A stretch of DNA of 64,000 bases from an uncultured SAR324 cluster bacterium (GCA_902575715.1 CACGSI010000002.1:16940-80939); one strand, 5' to 3'. Shown: positions 44,040-58,905, numbered from the stretch's first letter. Numbers and translations: made by a program. Notes: generated by a model from the letters alone, not told the origin.

Positions 44040-45029
44040 TTATATTACTGACCAGGAATTACTCTGAGAACTATTCAATATTTTTTCCAGTACATTCATA
44101 TTAGCCAATGAATCTGATATTGGAGTAGGTACTTTTGTGTTATTTAAAATAGCCATTGAAAACAAATCTCCTTGTAAAGTGTATTGATCGCATAATTCAA
44201 AAGAAATTTCATCAAGTTTGTTTTCGTATTGGTGAATTATTTTACATTTTTTTTCAGGAGGGGCATTAAAAGGAATTTCTATTTCAATTCTTCCCTTTGT
44301 GCCAAATAGGTTTACTTTTTGGTAAGGCACAAGTTGAGTTGAACAGGTGAAAGTTGAGGTTCCATTTGGAAATTCCATAATTCCGGAACAGATTCTATCA
44401 GTATTAAATTTAGGATCATTTTCTAATTTTCCAAAAACTTTTATGGGTTCTTTACCATAAATAAATCGTGCCAATGAAATACAATAACAACCTATATCCA
44501 TCATACCTCCACCTCCAATTTCTGATATATTTCTGATATCTTTTGGATTGGTGTTATAATATGAAAAAAATGAATCAATATTCTTTAATTCTCCTATTTC
44601 CCCTTTTTCAACTAATTTTTTTGTCATTTTCCATTGAGGATGATGTCTGTACATGAATCCTTCCATTATCTTTAATTGTGGATATTTTTTAGAGAACTCT
44701 ATTAGTTTTTCAATTTCATTTGTTGAAAGACCTATAGGTTTTTCGCACAGAACGTGTTTACCAGCTTCTAAGGATTTGATAGACCATTTGACATGCAAAT
44801 GATTTGGGAGTGGTATGTAAACTGCGTCAATTTCTCTATCTTCAATAAGTTTATCATATGAACCATAGGCTTTTGTAATTCCATGTCTTAAAGATACTTC
44901 ATTTGCTTTATCTAAATTTCTTGAGGCAATGGCTATTATTTCGCAGTATTTACTTTTTTGCATAGCAGGGATCACTTTTTTTAATCCAATTTTTGCAGTG
45001 CTTAAAATGCCCCAACGTAATTTTTTCAT
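44040..45029 (-). CDS. Gfo/Idh/MocA family oxidoreductase
   Basis: 329 residues. N-terminal Rossmann fold (RWGILSTAKIGLKKVIPAM, IAIASRN), then EKPIGL (catalytic Lys in the EKP motif) and the C-terminal alpha/beta sheet with GGGGMMDIGCYCISLARF. These NAD(P)-dependent enzymes act on sugars or inositols. MKWSIKSLEAGKHVLCEKP is typical of glucose-fructose oxidoreductase-like and xylose dehydrogenase-like members. It is divergent from the three-domain fusion gene. Substrate unknown; the nearby galactose locus makes a sugar substrate plausible. Confidence 0.87.
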   Translation of the reverse strand: MKKLRWGILSTAKIGLKKVIPAMQKSKYCEIIAIASRNLDKANEVSLRHGITKAYGSYDKLIEDREIDAVYIPLPNHLHVKWSIKSLEAGKHVLCEKPIGLSTNEIEKLIEFSKKYPQLKIMEGFMYRHHPQWKMTKKLVEKGEIGELKNIDSFFSYYNTNPKDIRNISEIGGGGMMDIGCYCISLARFIYGKEPIKVFGKLENDPKFNTDRICSGIMEFPNGTSTFTCSTQLVPYQKVNLFGTKGRIEIEIPFNAPPEKKCKIIHQYENKLDEISFELCDQYTLQGDLFSMAILNNTKVPTPISDSLANMNVLEKILNSSQSNSWSVI

Positions 45030-45089
45030 TTATATTATTTTAATTTTGAAGTTAAATGGTTTTTGAAAAACTATAATCATTAATTTAGA

Positions 45090-48000
45090 ATGTCAACTAA
45101 ATTAGAAAATATTCAACTATATTTTTTCAAAAATAAACATTCTCGTTCTATCGTTAAAATGAAAAATTCAATACTAGGATTTAAAAGGCCATCATTTCAA
45201 ATTAATGAGATTAGTGTTCTATTGGAAGAGTATTATGGTCTTTTTTGTAAAATAGAAGAATTACCTGGTGAAAGAGATTTAAATTTTCTGATCAGGAAAA
45301 AAAGTGGTGAGTCATTTGTTTTAAAAATCTCAAATTCTTGCGAAACTATTGACTTTATGAATGTTCAGAATGAAGCAATAGAACTGGTTTCCAAGAAAAT
45401 TAATACGGCTAAATTCCCGGAGATTTTCTTAAACAAAGACGGAAAACCTCTTACATTTGTAAAGTCTTCCCTAGGAACTTCACACATGATGAGGATTGTT
45501 CGTTATGTTGAAGGAGTGCCTATAGCTGAATATAGTCCACATACGAAGTATTTTTTTAAATCTCTAGGTAAAATGTGTGGAACAGTAACAAATGCTCTCA
45601 AAGAAATTTCAATCGCTCCATTTAAACGCAATCTTCTTTGGGAAATTCATAATGTTAAAAATATTTTAGAAGAATATATTGTATTTATTAATGATCAGGA
45701 ATTAAAAAAATGCGTAATACAATCTTTGGAAAATTTTTCTAATTCGTTATTTTCTCTGGAAAAAAAACTAAGACGAGGATGGATTCACAATGATTTTAAT
45801 GATTATAACATTCTTGTAGCTCCAAATCTTTCAGAATCTTACAATTTTGGATTAATAGACTTTGGAGATATGACTCACTCTTATCTTATTGCTGACCCTG
45901 CAGTGGCTTGTGCTTATTTAATGCTTGATAAAAAAGATCCTCTTGATGCAGCTTTTAATTTTATTGAAGGTTTTAATAGTAATCTTAAACTCGAAGAAAG
46001 TGAGATAGAAATTCTTTTTCCGATGATTATCATGAGACTTTGCCTTAGTGTAACTATAGGTGCTTTTCAACAACAGAAAGATCCTGAAAATAAGTACCTT
46101 GGAATAAGTCAAAAACCTGCCCGAGAATTAATAATTGAACTTCAAGAAGTGAATTTTCGTTATGCTTACTATCTTTTTAGGGATGCTTGTAAAATGGAAG
46201 CATTTCCTTCTGAATCAAAATTCAAAAGATGGCTTCAAAAATCAAGGGGCTCATTTAATTCCATATTGGGAAAAAAAATTGATAATGAAAAAACAGTGAT
46301 ACTTGATTTGAGTGTTGGCAGTTCTTTTTCGGCTAGAACAGAGAATATGTCAATTAAAGAACAAATGAAATATTTTTCAGAATATTTGATTGAAAAAAAG
46401 GCTGAAACTGGTTTAGGTAAGTACGGAGAAACCCGATCATTCTATACTTCTAAAGAATTTTTACATAATTCTATTGATGGTAATGAAAGGAGAACCATAC
46501 ACTTAGGAATAGACATTTTTACAGATACCGGAAAATCAGTGTATGCTCCAATCAAAGGTGAAGTATTTTGTTTTCAAGATAACCAAGGAGTATTAGATTA
46601 TGGCCCTACAGTAATATTGAAGCATAAGGCAGAAGAAGGTCCAGAATTTTATACTTTGTACGGTCATTTAGATAAAGGATGTCTTAAAAATTTGAAGCTT
46701 CATCAAGTTATTGAGGCTGGCGAAACCTTTGCTAAAATTGGACACCCAAAAGAAAACGGAGGATGGCTTCCTCATATTCATTTTCAAGTTATTCTTGATA
46801 TATTTAATTTTATTGGAAATTTCCCAGGAGTAGCGCTCCCATCACAGCAAAGTTTTTGGAAGAGTATTTGCCCTGATCCAAGCATTATTTTAGGGATTAA
46901 TAGTAAAAAAGTTAAAGAAAAAGTTAACAAAGAAAATTTGCTAATTAGGCGAAAAAAAATTTTTGGTTCTTCTCTTAGCTTATCATATAATGACCCAATT
47001 ACAATTCTCAGAGGAAAAGGCCAATCACTCATAGATTCAAAAGGTCAGGTTTATTTGGACTGCATCAACAATGTAGCACATATTGGTCATTCTCACCCCA
47101 GCATTGTTAAGGCTCAGACAGATCAAGCATATATTTTGAACACAAATACTAGATTTCTAAATCCAGTAAATATTGATTATGCTGAACGACTTTGTGATCT
47201 ATTTCATGAATCTTTAGATACATGTTTTTTGGTTTGTTCTGGTAGTGAAGCTAATGAATTAGCTTTAAGGATTGCCTTAACAGTGACTGGTGAAAAGGAT
47301 GTAATTGTTCTAGAGGAAGGTTATCACGGAAACACTCTAGCAAATATAGATATAAGTCCATATAAACATAATGGACCTGGTGGTTATGCTCCACCTGATT
47401 GGGTGCATATGGCGCCAATGCCCTATTTGTATAGGGGAAAATATCAAGATCCAATTAGCGCTGGTAATCTCTATGCAGAGGAAGTAAAAAAAATTTGTGA
47501 TAATCTGGTATTAAATGAAAGGTCTCCAGCAGCTTTTATATGTGAGTCCATGCTTGGTTGTGGAGGCCATGTACCATTACCTGACAATTTTCTCAAACAA
47601 GCCTACAGTTTTGTGAGGCAAAATGGTGGTTTATGTATTGCAGATGAAGTTCAAGTTGGTTTTGGTAGAGTAGGAAGCCACTATTGGGCGTTTGAACTTC
47701 AGGATGTTGTTCCTGATATTGTTACTTTAGGTAAGCCTATTGGTAATGGACATCCATTAGGAGCAGTTATTACCAGAAAGGAAATTGCGGAAGCATTCGC
47801 TAATGGCATGGAATATTTTAATACTTTTGGAGGATCACAAGTTTCTTGCTCTGTTGGTATGGCTGTAATTGATGTAATTGAAAATGAAAAACTTATTCAA
47901 AATGCTGCAAAAACTGGCAACTGGTTGAAAAACAAACTCGAAGGCTTAAAAAGTTCTTTTCCTTTAATTGGAGATGTTCGTGGAGAAGGATTTTTTCTTG

Positions 48001-48236
48001 GTATAGAATTAGTTCTTGATCGTCAAACGAAAGAACCTGCACCAAATCATGCTACATATTTAGTAGAAAGGATGAAATCACGTAAAATTTTACTTAGTAC
48101 GGAAGGTCCTGGTCATAATGTTATTAAATTTAAGCCTCCTATGGTATTCTCTAAAAATGATGCAAAAAGTCTTTTGATAGAACTGGAAAATATTTTAAGT
48201 GAATATCCCCTGAAAATTTTAATATCTGAATTTTAA
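45090..48236 (+). CDS. Three-domain fusion: APH-type kinase, M23 peptidase, class III aminotransferase
   Basis: 1048 residues. Domain 1 (about 40-350): aminoglycoside phosphotransferase/choline-kinase fold, with HNDFNDYNI (about 230-240) and DFGD (about 256). Domain 2 (about 430-600): M23-like LytM fold with HLGIDIF (about 470), YGHLDKG (about 524) and HIHFQ (about 561), retaining metal-ligand-type residues. Domain 3 (about 625-1048): PLP-dependent class III aminotransferase with [20 protein letters not shown] and [12 protein letters not shown] (PLP Lys about 881). Related fusions are known in some bacteria near ethanolamine-phosphate lyase-like proteins. Kinase plus lyase suggests phosphorylation then amine removal of one small substrate; the M23 role is unclear. 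Confidence 0.87.
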   Translation: MSTKLENIQLYFFKNKHSRSIVKMKNSILGFKRPSFQINEISVLLEEYYGLFCKIEELPGERDLNFLIRKKSGESFVLKISNSCETIDFMNVQNEAIELVSKKINTAKFPEIFLNKDGKPLTFVKSSLGTSHMMRIVRYVEGVPIAEYSPHTKYFFKSLGKMCGTVTNALKEISIAPFKRNLLWEIHNVKNILEEYIVFINDQELKKCVIQSLENFSNSLFSLEKKLRRGWIHNDFNDYNILVAPNLSESYNFGLIDFGDMTHSYLIADPAVACAYLMLDKKDPLDAAFNFIEGFNSNLKLEESEIEILFPMIIMRLCLSVTIGAFQQQKDPENKYLGISQKPARELIIELQEVNFRYAYYLFRDACKMEAFPSESKFKRWLQKSRGSFNSILGKKIDNEKTVILDLSVGSSFSARTENMSIKEQMKYFSEYLIEKKAETGLGKYGETRSFYTSKEFLHNSIDGNERRTIHLGIDIFTDTGKSVYAPIKGEVFCFQDNQGVLDYGPTVILKHKAEEGPEFYTLYGHLDKGCLKNLKLHQVIEAGETFAKIGHPKENGGWLPHIHFQVILDIFNFIGNFPGVALPSQQSFWKSICPDPSIILGINSKKVKEKVNKENLLIRRKKIFGSSLSLSYNDPITILRGKGQSLIDSKGQVYLDCINNVAHIGHSHPSIVKAQTDQAYILNTNTRFLNPVNIDYAERLCDLFHESLDTCFLVCSGSEANELALRIALTVTGEKDVIVLEEGYHGNTLANIDISPYKHNGPGGYAPPDWVHMAPMPYLYRGKYQDPISAGNLYAEEVKKICDNLVLNERSPAAFICESMLGCGGHVPLPDNFLKQAYSFVRQNGGLCIADEVQVGFGRVGSHYWAFELQDVVPDIVTLGKPIGNGHPLGAVITRKEIAEAFANGMEYFNTFGGSQVSCSVGMAVIDVIENEKLIQNAAKTGNWLKNKLEGLKSSFPLIGDVRGEGFFLGIELVLDRQTKEPAPNHATYLVERMKSRKILLSTEGPGHNVIKFKPPMVFSKNDAKSLLIELENILSEYPLKILISEF

Positions 48237-48416
48237 AGACTAGGGAAAAAACTCATTATACTATTATTCGAAAATTTCAGATTTAAATTTATTCATTTTC
48301 ATTAAAAGAACTAGTATTTCGGTGGATATATAAATCTTTAAAATGAACTAATATATTTTGAATTTCTTCAGAATTATGAATTTATAAATAAAATAATCTT
48401 AATTTTTTAATTAATC

Positions 48417-49733
48417 ATGACAAAAATAGCTTTAATAGGTGCGGGTAGCACGGTATTTGCCAAAAGGCTGATAGGTGATGTTTTGCTAACCCCTGAACTT
48501 GCAGAAGACATTCAAATTGCTCTGCATGATATTGATCATGAAAGGTTAGGTACTTCTGAAATAGTTACAAAAAGAATTGCAGAACAACTAGGATTAAAAA
48601 CTAAAATTATTTCTTCAATCAACCGTCGTGAGGTTTTAATCGAAGCAGATTACGTTATTTTTATGATGCAGATAGGAGGATACAAGCCATCAACTGTAAT
48701 TGATTTTGAAATACCTAAGAAGTATGGGCTAAGACAAACTATTGCTGATACACTTGGAGTTGGTGGTATAATGCGTGCTCTTAGAACAATCCCTATTCTT
48801 AAAGAAATCCTCTCAGATATAGAAAAAGTTTGTCCAAATGCCATTATTTTAAATTATGTAAATCCGATGGTAATGCTTTGTATGGCTATAAATAGAATTG
48901 CACCTGAACTTAAAATGGTTGGTCTATGTCATAGTGTTCAAGGTACTGCAGAGCAGTTAGCAGAGGATCTAAATGAAAATATTTCTGATATAAGTTACTT
49001 GTGTGCTGGTATAAATCATATGTCGTTTTACCTGAGTTTTGAAAAAAAGCAAGATGGTATTACCGAAGACCTTTATCCTCGTCTTAGACAAATTATAAAA
49101 CAAGGGAAAGTACCTGAAGATAATTTGGTTAGATATGAAGTTTTAAAAAGATTTGGCTATTTTGTTACTGAGTCAAGTGAGCATTTCTCTGAATACACGC
49201 CTTGGTTCATTAAAAGAGGTCGACCAGATCTTATAAAAAATTATAATATTCCCCTTGATGAATATATAGTTAGATGCAAAAAACAGATTTCAGATTGGGA
49301 AAAACAGAAGAAAAAACTAGAAGATATAAATCAGAAATTGGAAATTTGTCAAAGTCATGAATATGCTGCTTCGATAATTAATGGTTTAGAAAACAATAAA
49401 GAAGTTACAATAAATGGAAATGTTGAAAATAAGGGTTTTATTGAAAATCTACCTAGTAACATAAGCGTAGAAGTTCCTTGCTTAATAAATAAAAAAGGTA
49501 TTCAGCCACAAAAAATAGGAGTTTTGCCAATCCAACTTTCTGCTTTGATGATGACAAATATCAATGTCCAGCAATTAACTGTAGAAGCAGCTCTTTCAAG
49601 GAAGAAGGAATACATTTATCATGCTGCCATGCTTGACCCTCATACTGCAGCAGAACTTTCTATTGATGAAATTTGTAACCTTGTAGATGATCTTTTATTA
49701 GCCCATTGTGAAATGATTCCAAAATTTAGTTAA
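48417..49733 (+). CDS. melA: Alpha-galactosidase, glycoside hydrolase family 4
   Basis: 438 residues. NAD and Mn-dependent hydrolase cleaving alpha-galactosides by a redox elimination mechanism. The NAD loop is LIGAGSTVFAKRL at the start. LGVGGIMRALRTIP, the metal-site cysteine/histidine in GLCHSVQGTAEQL and GINHMSFYL are MelA-like. The size (about 440) fits MelA rather than the 6-phospho enzymes, which would need a PTS. It begins the galactoside locus, about 350 bases ahead of the ABC genes, so it may be transcribed separately. Confidence 0.88.
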   Translation: MTKIALIGAGSTVFAKRLIGDVLLTPELAEDIQIALHDIDHERLGTSEIVTKRIAEQLGLKTKIISSINRREVLIEADYVIFMMQIGGYKPSTVIDFEIPKKYGLRQTIADTLGVGGIMRALRTIPILKEILSDIEKVCPNAIILNYVNPMVMLCMAINRIAPELKMVGLCHSVQGTAEQLAEDLNENISDISYLCAGINHMSFYLSFEKKQDGITEDLYPRLRQIIKQGKVPEDNLVRYEVLKRFGYFVTESSEHFSEYTPWFIKRGRPDLIKNYNIPLDEYIVRCKKQISDWEKQKKKLEDINQKLEICQSHEYAASIINGLENNKEVTINGNVENKGFIENLPSNISVEVPCLINKKGIQPQKIGVLPIQLSALMMTNINVQQLTVEAALSRKKEYIYHAAMLDPHTAAELSIDEICNLVDDLLLAHCEMIPKFS

Positions 49734-50081
49734 GCTATTTTTCAATGAAAGATATAAATTGAAAAAATTAATTTGCAATTGTAAAGCAATATGATAACTT
49801 ACCACACTTTGCTGATTGTTAAATCATCAAATGAGTGTGCTATTAAAAATTCAAAATTTTTCAGATTTTTTTGATAGCTGTGATAATTTTTGGCTATATG
49901 AAAAATTACTATTAAGATTACATTATAAAAATTAAATTGCTTTCTTATATTTAGGAAAATTGTTTTATTTTAAGTATTATACTGATTTTCAATAAGGATT
50001 GATAGAAAGTGGAAAAATTTAGTTATGTAATTTTATTTTTGTTGTTTTCTAAGTCTTAATAACTTAAAGAAGGAGAGAAAA
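49734..50081. other. Intergenic region upstream of the sugar ABC operon
   Basis: About 348 AT-rich bases. It holds the inverted repeat at 49803-49839 and probably the operon's promoter and operator; a TATACT near 49978-49983 could be a -10 but I see no good -35. GAAGGAGAG is a strong ribosome-binding site ahead of 50082. No open frame or RNA gene is visible. Confidence 0.45.
49803..49839. promoter_or_regulatory. Imperfect inverted repeat, possible operator or terminator
   Basis: The outer arms CACACT and AGTGTG pair exactly. The inner arms TTTGCTGAT and ATCATCAAA pair with one mismatch if two bases bulge. It sits 66 bases after the melA stop and before the ABC operon, so it could end melA transcription or bind a sugar-responsive regulator. 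Confidence 0.35.
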
Positions 50082-51308
50082 ATGAAGCTATTTATTAGCA
50101 TTGTTGTATCAGCTTCTATTTTGATGGCTACGGCTTTTGCTGGTACTCTTAAAATTACACAAAATAGTTCTAACGCTAATACTCAAAAACTATGGAAAGA
50201 AAAGATTATTCCAATGTTCGAGAAAGAAAATCCAGGTATTAATGTTGAAATGACAATTTATGACCATGAAGCATATAAAACTGCAATACGTAATTTTCTG
50301 CAGGCAGAGCCTCCTGATGTTATAAACTGGTTTTCAGGAAATAGAATGAAGTTTTTTGTTGATCAAGGGCTATTTGAAGATGTAAGTGATGTTTGGAAAA
50401 AACATGGGCTAGATAGTCAACTATCTGCTGCTCGTTCAACTATGACTGTAAATGGTAAGCAGTGGGGAGTACCCCTAACCTATTATCAATGGGGAGTATA
50501 TTACAGAACCGATATTTTTAAAAAATATGGTCTTGGTGAGCCAAGGAGTATTGCAGACTTGATGCACATATGTAAGACACTAAAGCAAAACGGAGTTACT
50601 CCTTTCACCATAGGAACAAAGTATCTCTGGACAGCTGCAGGTTGGTTCGATTTTCTCAATTTGCGAGTTAATGGTTATGATTTCCATATGTCATTAATGG
50701 ACGGAAATATTTCTTATGAAGATAGTCGCCTGGATAAGGTTTTTGATATTTGGGGTGATTTGGCAAGAAAAGGTTACTTTATAGAAAATCATGCATCTTT
50801 GTCTTGGCAGGAAGGACAAGCCCCTATGATAAACGGAGATGCTGCTATGTATTTGATGGGTAATTTTGTAGTGCCTAACCTAAAGGAAGGTGGACTTTCA
50901 GGAAAGATTGGATATTTTCAATTCCCAGTTATAGATGGAAATGTACGCACATGGGAGGAAGCTCCAACTGATTCAGTACATATTCCTTCAAAGGCTAAAA
51001 ATAAGACAGATGCAAGAAAATTTCTAGCATTTTTAGCTAAGCCTAATGTTCAATCATTGGTTGCAGAAGTTGAGGGTATGTTACCTACAAACAATCAATC
51101 CCCAGCACCTACGGATAAGTTTTTAAAAATTGGTTTTAAAGTTCTCAGTGAATCAGCAGGTTTAGCTCAGTTCTATGATAGAGATACTAATCCTGAAATG
51201 GCCAAGGAAGGCATGAAAGGATTTCAGGAGTTCATGGTAAAGCCAGACCGAGAAAAACAGATTCGTAAACGTATTGAAAAAGTAAGAAAACGAATATTCA
51301 AAAAATAA
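50082..51308 (+). CDS. Sugar ABC transporter, substrate-binding protein
   Basis: 408 residues behind GAAGGAGAG. Signal peptide residues 1-20 (MKLFISIVVSASILMATAFA). Family-1 extracellular solute-binding fold: IPMFEKENPGINVEMTIYD, GKQWGVPLTYYQWGVYYRTD, WTAAGWFDFLNL and GDAAMYLMGNFV. No cysteine at the cleavage site, so it is periplasmic and not a lipoprotein. Encoded directly before two permeases; it should capture a galactoside or oligosaccharide given the downstream galT, lacZ and upstream melA. Confidence 0.9.
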   Translation: MKLFISIVVSASILMATAFAGTLKITQNSSNANTQKLWKEKIIPMFEKENPGINVEMTIYDHEAYKTAIRNFLQAEPPDVINWFSGNRMKFFVDQGLFEDVSDVWKKHGLDSQLSAARSTMTVNGKQWGVPLTYYQWGVYYRTDIFKKYGLGEPRSIADLMHICKTLKQNGVTPFTIGTKYLWTAAGWFDFLNLRVNGYDFHMSLMDGNISYEDSRLDKVFDIWGDLARKGYFIENHASLSWQEGQAPMINGDAAMYLMGNFVVPNLKEGGLSGKIGYFQFPVIDGNVRTWEEAPTDSVHIPSKAKNKTDARKFLAFLAKPNVQSLVAEVEGMLPTNNQSPAPTDKFLKIGFKVLSESAGLAQFYDRDTNPEMAKEGMKGFQEFMVKPDREKQIRKRIEKVRKRIFKK

Positions 51309-51316
51309 TTATATTT

Positions 51317-51334
51317 GGGCAGGTTCTCCTGCCC
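51317..51334 (+). promoter_or_regulatory. Intercistronic hairpin between binding protein and permease
   Basis: GGGCAGG, loop TTCT, CCTGCCC: a perfect 7-bp GC-rich stem in otherwise AT-rich DNA, lying 9 bases after the binding-protein stop and ending 7 bases before the permease ATG. Such hairpins stabilise the binding-protein message and reduce permease expression. It may also hide the permease ribosome-binding site. Confidence 0.7.
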
Positions 51335-51341
51335 ACTTTCC

Positions 51342-52229
51342 ATGCAAGTAAATTTCTGGGATAGGAATCAGTTAAGATTAACGCCTTTATTTTTTTTAGC
51401 CCCCGCAATGCTGCTGTTTGCAGTATATGTACTCTATCCAATTTTCTCAAGTCTTTGGATAAGTTTATATGAATGGAATGGGGTTGGGGAAATGTTTTGG
51501 GTTGGTCTGTCTAACTACATTGAAATGTTGGATGATGATAGGGTTCATACTGCAATTTGGAATAATATAATATGGCTTATTTTTTTTCTATTGGCGCCTT
51601 TAATAAGTCTTACCTTAGGAATTTTTCTCAATCAAAATCTTGCTGAGTTGAAATTTATAAAATCTTTATTTTTTTTCCCATTCGTAGTGAGTCCAGTCGT
51701 AGTTGGTCTTGTTTTTTCGCAGTTTTATAATCCAGAATATGGACTACTTGATTATTTTCTAGAATTATTATGGTTTGAGCCATTAGCAGTGCTGTCAAAT
51801 GAAAAAATTGTTACTTATGGAATAATTTTAGCGGCTCTTTGGCCTCAAGTTGCATATTGTCTTATTTTATACATGACTGGCTTAGCAGGATTGAACAAAG
51901 AAATTGTAGAGGCGGGAAAAATTGACGGAGCAAAGGGTTGGAAAATGTTTTGGAATGTTATTCTTCCACAGTTGAGACCTGCTACATTCATAGCCGTAGT
52001 AGTTTCGGTTTTGGGTGCTTTAAGAAGTTTTGATCTAGTGGCAATAATGACTCGTGGAGGTCCTTGGGGGACTTCTACTGTTTTAGCTTACGAAATGGTT
52101 GAACAGGCTATTTTTAATTATAGAATGGGATATGGAGCTGCTTTGGCGACAATACTTTTTTTAATTCTTGATATTTATATTGCCTGGTTCCTCATAAGAG
52201 TTTGGTTAAATGAAAAAGGACGATTATAA
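51342..52229 (+). CDS. Sugar ABC transporter, permease (MalF/UgpA type)
   Basis: 295 residues from the ATG at 51342 (MQVNFWDRNQLRLTPLFFLA); a TTG upstream would start within the hairpin. Six membrane helices are expected, with the first at LFFLAPAMLLFAVYVLY. The EAA loop is EIVEAGKIDGAKGWKMFWNV followed by ILPQLRP, which docks the ATPase. No Shine-Dalgarno is obvious before this ATG because of the hairpin. Paired with the next permease; no ATPase gene follows. Confidence 0.9.
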   Translation: MQVNFWDRNQLRLTPLFFLAPAMLLFAVYVLYPIFSSLWISLYEWNGVGEMFWVGLSNYIEMLDDDRVHTAIWNNIIWLIFFLLAPLISLTLGIFLNQNLAELKFIKSLFFFPFVVSPVVVGLVFSQFYNPEYGLLDYFLELLWFEPLAVLSNEKIVTYGIILAALWPQVAYCLILYMTGLAGLNKEIVEAGKIDGAKGWKMFWNVILPQLRPATFIAVVVSVLGALRSFDLVAIMTRGGPWGTSTVLAYEMVEQAIFNYRMGYGAALATILFLILDIYIAWFLIRVWLNEKGRL

Positions 52230-52231
52230 TT

Positions 52232-53083
52232 ATGTTTCCAGAGCCTATACAAAAATCAAATATTTTCGCTAGAGCAAGATATCGTATTATTCTATATTTT
52301 TCTTTGATAATTTGGTTACTCCCTTTGGGCGCAGCAATTATGATTTCAATTCGTTCTTTGGCAGATATTAATTCTGGGAATTTCTATAGATGGCCAAGTG
52401 AGTTTTCATTAATTGAAAACTATACCCAGATTTTTACTTTGACTCCAATGCTTCAGTACTTTTTTAATAGTGTAGTTATAACCATCCCTACAGTTTTAGT
52501 AACATTAGCTTTGAGTTCTTTGGCTGGTTATGCACTTGCAAAACATAATTTTCGAGGAAATTTTACAATTTTTGCCCTATTTATAGCTGGGAATTTTGTT
52601 CCTGCACAAATTTTAATGATACCTGTGAGAGATTTAACCTTGAAGTTTGGTATTTACGACACAAAAATGGCCTTGATTCTATTCCATACAGCATTTCAAA
52701 CAGGTTTTTGTACTTTTTTTCTTAGGGGATTCATTAAGGAACTGCCACATGAATTGGTTGAGAGTGCTAGGATTGACGGTGCTTCCGAATTTCGTATATT
52801 CTGGAATATAATTTTACCTCTTGTAAAACCAGCTCTAGCAGCACTGGCAGTCTTAGAATTTACCTTTATTTGGAATGATTATTTTTGGGCACTTGTTCTA
52901 GTTCAGGGAGATGAGGCACGTCCTGTAACATTAGGAATTCAGGCATTACAGGGTAGGTGGACTTCATTCTGGCATCTTGTTTCAGCCGGGTCTATTATAG
53001 CGGCTCTTCCTCCAGTGATATTGTTTTTTTTGCTCCAGAAACATTTCATTACCGGTTTGACTTTAGGTGCAGTAAAAGAATAA
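52232..53083 (+). CDS. Sugar ABC transporter, permease (MalG/UgpE type)
   Basis: 283 residues. ATG 52232 is two bases after the upstream stop. The EAA loop reads ELVESARIDGASEFRIFWNI then ILPLVKPAL. Six hydrophobic segments, ending with LPPVILFFLLQKHFITGLTLGAVK, fit CUT1-type permeases. The ATP-binding subunit is missing from the operon, as in systems that share a multi-use MsiK/MalK-like ATPase. Confidence 0.9.
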   Translation: MFPEPIQKSNIFARARYRIILYFSLIIWLLPLGAAIMISIRSLADINSGNFYRWPSEFSLIENYTQIFTLTPMLQYFFNSVVITIPTVLVTLALSSLAGYALAKHNFRGNFTIFALFIAGNFVPAQILMIPVRDLTLKFGIYDTKMALILFHTAFQTGFCTFFLRGFIKELPHELVESARIDGASEFRIFWNIILPLVKPALAALAVLEFTFIWNDYFWALVLVQGDEARPVTLGIQALQGRWTSFWHLVSAGSIIAALPPVILFFLLQKHFITGLTLGAVKE

Positions 53084-53106
53084 AATTTTAAAATTTTATT
53101 TGATTT

Positions 53107-57410
<4,304 letters not shown>

Positions 57411-57416
57411 AAATTG

Positions 57417-57437
57417 TTAATATTTTAAAAATATTAA
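57417..57437. terminator. Possible bidirectional terminator between lacZ and galK
   Basis: TTAATATTTT and AAAATATTAA form a nearly perfect 21-base inverted repeat between convergent genes. It is all A/T, so the stability is low and there is only a short T run. Confidence 0.35.
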
Positions 57438-57463
57438 TCTTGTCAACCAAGTATGTTGAAAAA

Positions 57464-58618
57464 TTATTTTTTGGAAAATACTGTAGATCCCCTAGTTGCT
57501 CTACAAACATATAGTTTAGCTATTTTACCAGTTGAAAGTCGATATTCTTTTTTAACTTGTGAGACAAATGTTTGAATATATTTTTCATCTACTAATGCTA
57601 AAGCACATCCACCAAATCCTGCACCCGTCATTCTAGCACCATAACAGCCAGGAGATTGAATAGATAAATCAACTATTAGGTCAAGTTCTTCACTTGAAAC
57701 TTCAAAATCATTACGTAAACTCATATGGCTATCTATCAAAAGTTCTCCTACTTTTTCAAGTAATTCCATTCTTATAGCTTCTACACATTCAATTACTCTT
57801 TTATTTTCCCGAATGACGTGACGTGCCCTTTTGAAATCAGTGATATTTAAATTAAGTTTTGATTTTTCCAAATCTTCTAATGTTAAATCTCTCAGTGCCT
57901 TTACTCCAAAGTACTGAGCCACGGTTTCACATTGATTTCTACGATCATTATATTCAGAGTCGACCAGTTCTCTTCGGGTATCAGTATCTAATACAACAAT
58001 TCTTACAGACTTAGGTAAAGCTAAACTAGTGCTTTCTAGAGAGCGACAATCTAAGAATAGAGCATGATCTATTTTACCTAAAGCAGATATCATTTGGTCC
58101 ATAATACCGCAATTGACACCAACCCATTCATTTTCTGCTTTCTGTGAAAGCAAAGCCATCTTATGAGGTTCCCATTTCCAGTTGGATGCTGATGCAATTG
58201 CTCTAGAAAATCCAAGTTCTAGTGCTGCAGATGACGAAAGACCTGCACCAATAGGAACATCCCCTGCGAATACGCCTTGCCATCCTTGGAGTTTAAAACC
58301 ATTTTTTTTATATATTTTAATTAGTCCTTTTAGGTATTCCTGCCAACCATTATTTTTTACAAAATTTTCTTCAAGCGATATAGAGACATGCTGATCAAAG
58401 TCCAGAGAAAATAATCGTATTTCAGGTTCGTTAATAGTTGTAAATGCAATACTAATGACCCTATTAATTGCTATTGGGAGAACAAATCCGTCATTATAAT
58501 CAGTGTGTTCTCCAATAATATTTACTCTACCAGGAGCTTGAACTAGATATTCTGGAGATTTGTAAAAATTTTCTTTATATGCTCTCAGAACGCGCTTTGC
58601 CGTCGAAAAATGTATCAT
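57464..58618 (-). CDS. galK: Galactokinase
   Basis: 384 residues. It phosphorylates galactose at C1 with ATP. Signature APGRVNIIGEHTDYNDGF near residues 29-46, the glycine loop GAGLSSSAALELG, VNCGIMDQM and the C-terminal GARMTGAGFGGCALALV. Convergent with lacZ. Together with galT it gives most of the Leloir pathway; UDP-glucose 4-epimerase (galE) and mutarotase are not in the window, although a 7.7 kb SDR-type gene is a decarboxylase. Confidence 0.96.
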   Translation of the reverse strand: MIHFSTAKRVLRAYKENFYKSPEYLVQAPGRVNIIGEHTDYNDGFVLPIAINRVISIAFTTINEPEIRLFSLDFDQHVSISLEENFVKNNGWQEYLKGLIKIYKKNGFKLQGWQGVFAGDVPIGAGLSSSAALELGFSRAIASASNWKWEPHKMALLSQKAENEWVGVNCGIMDQMISALGKIDHALFLDCRSLESTSLALPKSVRIVVLDTDTRRELVDSEYNDRRNQCETVAQYFGVKALRDLTLEDLEKSKLNLNITDFKRARHVIRENKRVIECVEAIRMELLEKVGELLIDSHMSLRNDFEVSSEELDLIVDLSIQSPGCYGARMTGAGFGGCALALVDEKYIQTFVSQVKKEYRLSTGKIAKLYVCRATRGSTVFSKK

Positions 58619-58905
58619 TATAATAAAAATATTGAAAGTTGATTAACAATTGGAATTATTATAATTATTTTCATTTAAGTAAAGATTTTATAGAAAAATT
58701 TTCATTCAATTTATCCAATTTTTGTAAATTATTAATACAAGGCATTATGGGTGCATGTAAATCAGAAGGTAAAAAATATTTACCAGCATAATTTACTAGT
58801 ATAGTATAAAAGTAAAAAAATCGGCGTTAATAAATTTGACAAACAAAAAATATTTTTCTGGTTAAATATATTTTAATATATGTAATTTTATATCAAATAA
58901 AGAAT

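Noticed and set aside
58619..58905. Possible att site or tRNA upstream of the DUF4102 gene
   Set aside because: No tRNA fold, direct repeats or other mobile genes were seen; only a TTGACA without a suitable -10.
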